Source: an uncultured Blautia sp. (GTDB lineage Bacteria; Bacillota_A; Clostridia; Lachnospirales; Lachnospiraceae). Taken from it: a stretch of DNA of 8,561 nucleotides. Both the position numbers and the translations under genes were made by a program. Where the stretch lies: contig CAJLTE010000113.1 of assembly GCA_905209435.1 (NCBI GenBank), positions 1 through 8,561 of the forward strand, in the 5' to 3' direction. The stretch's first letter is position 1. Every line of letters begins with the position of its first letter. Shown here in pieces: positions 6,589 through 8,561 of the stretch. The notes beneath the pieces were generated by a model. That model was given only the letters and a program-made list of their open reading frames with translations, had not been told where the DNA came from and made no database searches.

Positions 6589-6695
6589 ATCTTCTTTCAT
6601 CCAGACTGTACTGTCGGCTTCGGAATCTCACCGAATCATGCCTTATGGCTCGTGGGCTTTACCACCGGTAGGGAATTGCACCCTGCCCTGAAGAT
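6589..6695 (-). promoter_or_regulatory. FMN riboswitch aptamer (RFN element)
   Basis: Read on the - strand this approximately 107-base element holds the conserved RFN blocks in order. P1 is ATCTTC (6695-6690) with GAAGAT (6594-6589). Inside it are GGGCAGGGTGCAATTCCC then ACCGGTGGT; AGCCCACGAGCC; GATTCGGTGAGATTCCGAAG then CCGACAGT; and AGTCTGGATGAAAGAAG. Only scattered positions differ from the usual consensus (for example a C in GTGCAATT where GTGAAATT is common). It binds FMN directly in the nascent mRNA. Two terminator hairpins downstream and no masked ribosome binding site near the aptamer point to control by transcription termination. It sits 46 bases or so after the predicted start site, ahead of ribDEBAH. 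Confidence 0.96.
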
Positions 6696-6747
6696 CTTAT
6701 TTTGTTTTTATCAGCAATTTTTACACTTTATCCTGCTGATATCTGAC

Positions 6748-6776
6748 ATTATACGCTTAACTTTTATCTATGTCAA
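6748..6776 (-). promoter_or_regulatory. Consensus promoter of the rib operon
   Basis: On the - strand TTGACA (6776-6771), exactly 17 bases, then TATAAT (6753-6748): a perfect sigma-A consensus. Transcription would begin near 6741, giving a leader of about 375 bases that includes the riboswitch and both terminators. A promoter this strong fits regulation being left to the riboswitch. The -35 box begins only 8 bases after the stop codon of the upstream ATPase gene. Confidence 0.92.
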
Positions 6777-6784
6777 GACTTTTT

Positions 6785-8275
6785 TCAGGAAAGTAACTCT
6801 CTCACCATCTCCGCATTAAATGTCACACCTGTCAGATGGTCTACTTCGATCTGGTACAAAGCATTGGCTGCGATATGCTCTGCTGCCTGTTCCAGGTCAC
6901 GGATTCCACTGGTGTTTTTGTGTTTCTCAACGATAGCATCCAGGCCATCTTCAGTTACTACGCACTCTTCTGCTTTCAGGCTCATACGTTTCAGGACTTT
7001 TGGAAGAACGTATTTGGAGAAGATAATTTTCTTCTCTTCTGATGTATAATCCGGGATATCGATCACTGCAAAACGGGACATCAGAGGTGCACTGATCTGG
7101 GATTTATCATTTGCTGTTGCAATTGGATAAACACCGACTGTCGGCACCATACATTCCATATAGTTATCTGTAAATCCAAGGTTATCAAGCAGGGTCAGAA
7201 GTACATCTGCCGGGTTTCCATTGCCCTTGCCTGATGCTGCTTTATCGAGCTCGTTGATAATGAATACAAGGTTGGATTCTCCTGCTGCTGAGAAGGCTTC
7301 CATGATGATTCCAGGCTTTGCGTTTGCATAGATTCTGGAGCTTCCCGTAAGCTGTTCCGGGTCATTGATGGAACTCATATCCAGAGTTGTCCACGGAAGT
7401 TTCAGGATACGTGCAACTGCATAGGCAATCTGAGATTTACCTGTACCTGCAGGGCCTACAAGAAGAAGTCCGTATGCAGGAAGTGTATGGGTACGGTTGA
7501 TCTGAATGATCGTCTCAATGATACGCTGCTTTACAGATTCCATTCCGTAAAGTTCTTCGTCCAGGATTCTGCGTGCTTCCTGAGGATCGATTGCTTCGAA
7601 GTAATTGCTCTTCCACTGTACATTCATCATGATCGAAAGAGCACGCTGAGCATGGCGTCTCTCCTCTGGAGATACTTCATGAGAACGGGCAACAGCAAGG
7701 TTTCTTCTTGCCCAGAGACGGATATTGTCCGGCAGAGTTCTGCCAGCGCAGGTCATGAAATCAGTGATACTCTGAATGCTTGTCAGCTTCATTTCATCTC
7801 CTGTTTCTTCCTCGTCTTCTTCCTCAATGATCTCTGCAGGTGCACTGCTTGCAAGAAGTCTCTCGATCATAAACTGAAGGAATCCGTCCTCTGCAGAAAG
7901 CTTTGTACCGCCACCGAATGCTGTCTCGCGGATCTTATAAACTGCATATCCATTTTCCTGATTCTGTCCGGAAAGACGTACATTAATGTGGTTCTCTCCA
8001 AGCCATTTGAGAAGGCTTACAAATCTGGAATCAATACTTAAGATATCTGCGCTGAAAGTTCCGTCTTCTTCTTTAAATTCAAAGGAAGTACGTTTGATCG
8101 GATTAGTAAAGATACCGCAGGAATGATGTTTCCACTGGCGGCTGCTGTTATCCAGGATCATGATCGGTTTCTCAGGAGAAGTCTCCTTTTCATTAGACTG
8201 GAAAGTAGTGTAGGTACATTCAGACTGTACACCTGTTTTCTTATCTGAAGCACCGCTGAAATCAAATACTGGCAT
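6785..8275 (-). CDS. Lon-like AAA+ ATPase without protease domain, function unknown
   Basis: A 496-residue cytosolic protein. The C-terminal half (about 230-496) is an AAA+ module resembling the ATPase part of Lon: LDEELYGMESVKQRI (238-252), Walker A GPAGTGKS (274-281), Walker B FIINELDK (338-345), sensor 1 IATAND with Asn389, arginine finger LMSRF with Arg401, and sensor 2 SGIRDLEQ with Arg459. The protein stops after the AAA lid, so the Lon Ser-Lys protease domain is absent. The first ~160 residues match no domain I recognise, have no membrane segment or signal peptide, and end in an acidic linker EEEDEEE (151-157); a helical region follows (165-230). The usual Walker B Asp (DEIDK in Lon) is Asn341, while Glu342 is kept, so hydrolysis may be slow or altered. 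The start is well supported by AAGGAGT 7 bases upstream. A remodelling or chaperone role is plausible but unproven. It has no clear link to riboflavin; it is simply upstream, on the same strand. Confidence 0.8.
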   Translation of the reverse strand: MPVFDFSGASDKKTGVQSECTYTTFQSNEKETSPEKPIMILDNSSRQWKHHSCGIFTNPIKRTSFEFKEEDGTFSADILSIDSRFVSLLKWLGENHINVRLSGQNQENGYAVYKIRETAFGGGTKLSAEDGFLQFMIERLLASSAPAEIIEEEDEEETGDEMKLTSIQSITDFMTCAGRTLPDNIRLWARRNLAVARSHEVSPEERRHAQRALSIMMNVQWKSNYFEAIDPQEARRILDEELYGMESVKQRIIETIIQINRTHTLPAYGLLLVGPAGTGKSQIAYAVARILKLPWTTLDMSSINDPEQLTGSSRIYANAKPGIIMEAFSAAGESNLVFIINELDKAASGKGNGNPADVLLTLLDNLGFTDNYMECMVPTVGVYPIATANDKSQISAPLMSRFAVIDIPDYTSEEKKIIFSKYVLPKVLKRMSLKAEECVVTEDGLDAIVEKHKNTSGIRDLEQAAEHIAANALYQIEVDHLTGVTFNAEMVRELLS

Positions 8276-8335
8276 GGTGATTACTCCTTCTATTTTATCT
8301 TTAATCAGTGAATTTTTAATGTATAATCTTTTTTT

Positions 8336-8364
8336 ATTCTAACAGAATCTTTGCTTTTAATCAA
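8336..8364 (-). promoter_or_regulatory. Likely promoter of the AAA+ ATPase gene
   Basis: On the - strand TTGATT (8364-8359, 4 of 6), a 17-base spacer, and TAGAAT (8341-8336, 5 of 6). Transcription would start near 8329, about 50 bases before the ATG. No operator or riboswitch is visible in the short leader. Confidence 0.55.
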
Positions 8365-8430
8365 TTCTATAAACACACTTAATGCATAATTATTCAATAA
8401 ATCGTTTTTATTCACTTCATATCTGACAAA

Positions 8431-8457
8431 GCATGTTTGAAAAAAGGCTTTCTGTAA
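8431..8457. repeat. Second copy of a short sequence also found at 2721-2749
   Basis: The segment beginning GCATGTTTGAAAAAAGGCT matches 2721-2749 (GCGTGTTTGAAAAAGGCT...) at 25 of 30 aligned columns, with two gaps. Here it lies in the spacer between two divergent promoters; the other copy spans the pseudouridine synthase stop and the ribH terminator. Part of the match is an A run, so chance similarity is not excluded. Confidence 0.4.
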
Positions 8458-8514
8458 GATATGCGTCACAATTTGCGGTATATTTTTATATCCTCATTTA
8501 TTCCGCCAAAATCA

Positions 8515-8543
8515 TTGACGGTAACATTCGCAGGCTTTATAAT
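8515..8543 (+). promoter_or_regulatory. Strong outward promoter for a gene beyond the window
   Basis: TTGACG (8515-8520, 5 of 6), exactly 17 bases, then perfect TATAAT (8538-8543). Transcription would start near 8550 and leave the window to the right. It is divergent from the ATPase gene. No coding sequence for its target is inside the window. Confidence 0.75.
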
Positions 8544-8561
8544 AGGGATAACTGAGAATTT

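Noticed and set aside
6231..6671. 146-codon + strand frame across the 5' end of ribD and the riboswitch
   Set aside because: It is antisense to a conserved coding start, two terminators and an FMN aptamer, whose conservation explains the open frame; no protein family is recognisable.
7487..8041. 184-codon + strand frame opposite the AAA+ ATPase
   Set aside because: The opposite strand encodes a protein with complete AAA+ motifs and a strong ribosome binding site; this frame has only a shadow composition.

Overview
The window looks like chromosomal DNA from a low-to-moderate GC Gram-positive gut-type Clostridia, most likely a Lachnospiraceae (Blautia/Dorea/Ruminococcus-like). This is inferred from the AT-rich spacers, strong AGGAG-type ribosome binding sites, sigma-A type promoters, the one-operon ribDEBAH layout and the protein sequences. 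No tRNA, rRNA, CRISPR array or insertion sequence is visible.

Layout. (1) Positions 1-365: the 3' end of an ATP-type PEP carboxykinase gene (pckA, + strand) closed by a strong terminator at 398-427. (2) 621-1535: a ketopantoate-reductase (PanE/ApbA) family gene on the - strand. (3) 1705-2730: a RluA/RluD-family pseudouridine synthase on the + strand, divergent from the panE-like gene and transcribed from a clear promoter at 1639-1667. (4) 2745-6364: the complete riboflavin biosynthesis operon on the - strand, in transcription order ribD, ribE, ribBA, ribH. (5) 6396-6776: the operon's control region, with a perfect-consensus promoter, an FMN riboswitch aptamer and two successive intrinsic terminators ahead of ribD. 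(6) 6785-8275: a Lon-like AAA+ ATPase without a protease domain, - strand, directly upstream of the rib promoter. (7) 8276-8561: a spacer with the ATPase promoter and a strong outward + strand promoter for a gene beyond the window.

How the genes work together. RibBA makes the two precursors: 3,4-dihydroxy-2-butanone 4-phosphate from ribulose 5-phosphate, and the pyrimidine from GTP. RibD deaminates and reduces the pyrimidine. RibH condenses the two branches to lumazine, and RibE dismutates lumazine to riboflavin. The riboswitch should shut the operon off when FMN is plentiful. The other genes have no visible functional link to riboflavin.

Most interesting points: two terminator hairpins in series behind one FMN aptamer, each with a 5' arm that can pair with a different part of the aptamer; a Lon-like ATPase without protease whose Walker B aspartate is asparagine; an orphan 14-bp palindrome next to a possible -10 box between ribBA and ribH; and an approximately 30-bp sequence present twice in the window.
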